Source: Paralichthys olivaceus | Taxonomy: Eukaryota > Chordata > Actinopteri > Pleuronectiformes > Paralichthyidae | Reading direction: 5' to 3' | Length of the DNA: 64,000 nucleotides | Assembly (NCBI RefSeq): GCF_024713975.1 | Contig: NC_091116.1 | Span: 13,684,682 to 13,748,681, forward strand | Part shown: positions 63,746 to 64,000 of the stretch, piece after piece | How the letters are laid out: each line of letters begins with the position of its first letter | How positions within the stretch are numbered: position 1 is the stretch's first letter | Notes under the pieces: generated by a model | What the model was told of the DNA's origin: nothing | Databases searched by the model: none | What the model saw: only the letters and a program-made list of their open reading frames with translations | Program-made: the position numbers and the translations under genes

Positions 63746-64000
63746 TGACAAACAGCAAGTTAGCACTGAACACTTGCAGGCTACATCGATTTAGTTTTCG
63801 AAGTTTAGTTTTTTTAAATTGGTTTGTGCAGTACCAGTAAACTGTTAGCTATCTGTTTTTGTGTAATATGACTGACATGTTTATTTTTGTTTATTGATGA
63901 AATAAATACTATTTCTCAAAGAACTGGTATCCTGCAGTTTGTATTAAATGGTAGTGAGATGGTTGCTGAAGACTGAGTATGGCACGGCACAGCCCCACCA
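63746..64000. other. Right end of window, nothing recognised
   Basis: AT-rich non-coding sequence with an AATAAA near 63900. No gene is seen. Confidence 0.5.

Overview
The window looks like nuclear DNA of a teleost fish, probably a percomorph; I cannot name the species. The evidence is compact multi-exon vertebrate genes with GT-AG introns, abundant (CA/TG)n microsatellites, remnants of interspersed repeats that I recognise as typical of fish, and the vertebrate gene order creb1 - mettl21a - ccnyl1. All coding calls come from reading translations and splice sites by eye. No alignment or database search was run.

Layout. Bases 1-360 are a G/C-rich decamer minisatellite lying against the creb1 promoter. 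From 1270 to 3411 (+) runs a complete seven-exon creb1 coding region (318 aa). mettl21a (5159-6217, -, three exons, 216 aa) converges on creb1 tail to tail, and their poly(A) signals lie within about 35 bp of each other. ccnyl1 (7235-9531, +, ten exons, 340 aa) diverges from mettl21a across a 1 kb TATA-less promoter region with CCAAT and ETS motifs. A single-exon odorant-receptor-like GPCR (381 aa) occupies 11665-12810.

From about 13 to 57 kb the sequence is almost all non-coding: microsatellites, pyrimidine tracts, a LINE remnant and at least five pieces of one interspersed repeat family. Three phase-compatible exons in it (26524-26619, 42505-42619, 46092-46129) encode the N-terminus and most of the zinc-binding C1 domain of a long tensin-1 isoform. 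A second possible first exon (32442-32522) has the same splice phase. The rest of tns1 is not in view and presumably lies to the right of the window.

The most unusual region is 57.5-63.6 kb. A unit holding a small two-exon gene with its own TATA box is present twice in tandem on the minus strand (3.64 kb and 2.42 kb copies). The gene encodes a coiled-coil protein I do not recognise (735 and 327 aa). The two copies are nearly identical outside the coding repeats but have remodelled different internal repeats: copy 1 has 13 units of a 35/39-residue coiled-coil repeat where copy 2 has one, while copy 2 has expanded an N-terminal module. Both keep an exact KxTQT motif, the canonical dynein light chain LC8 binding sequence, just before the repeat array, and a basic tryptophan-containing C-terminal tail. 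If tns1 continues beyond the window, this pair is nested antisense in a tns1 intron.
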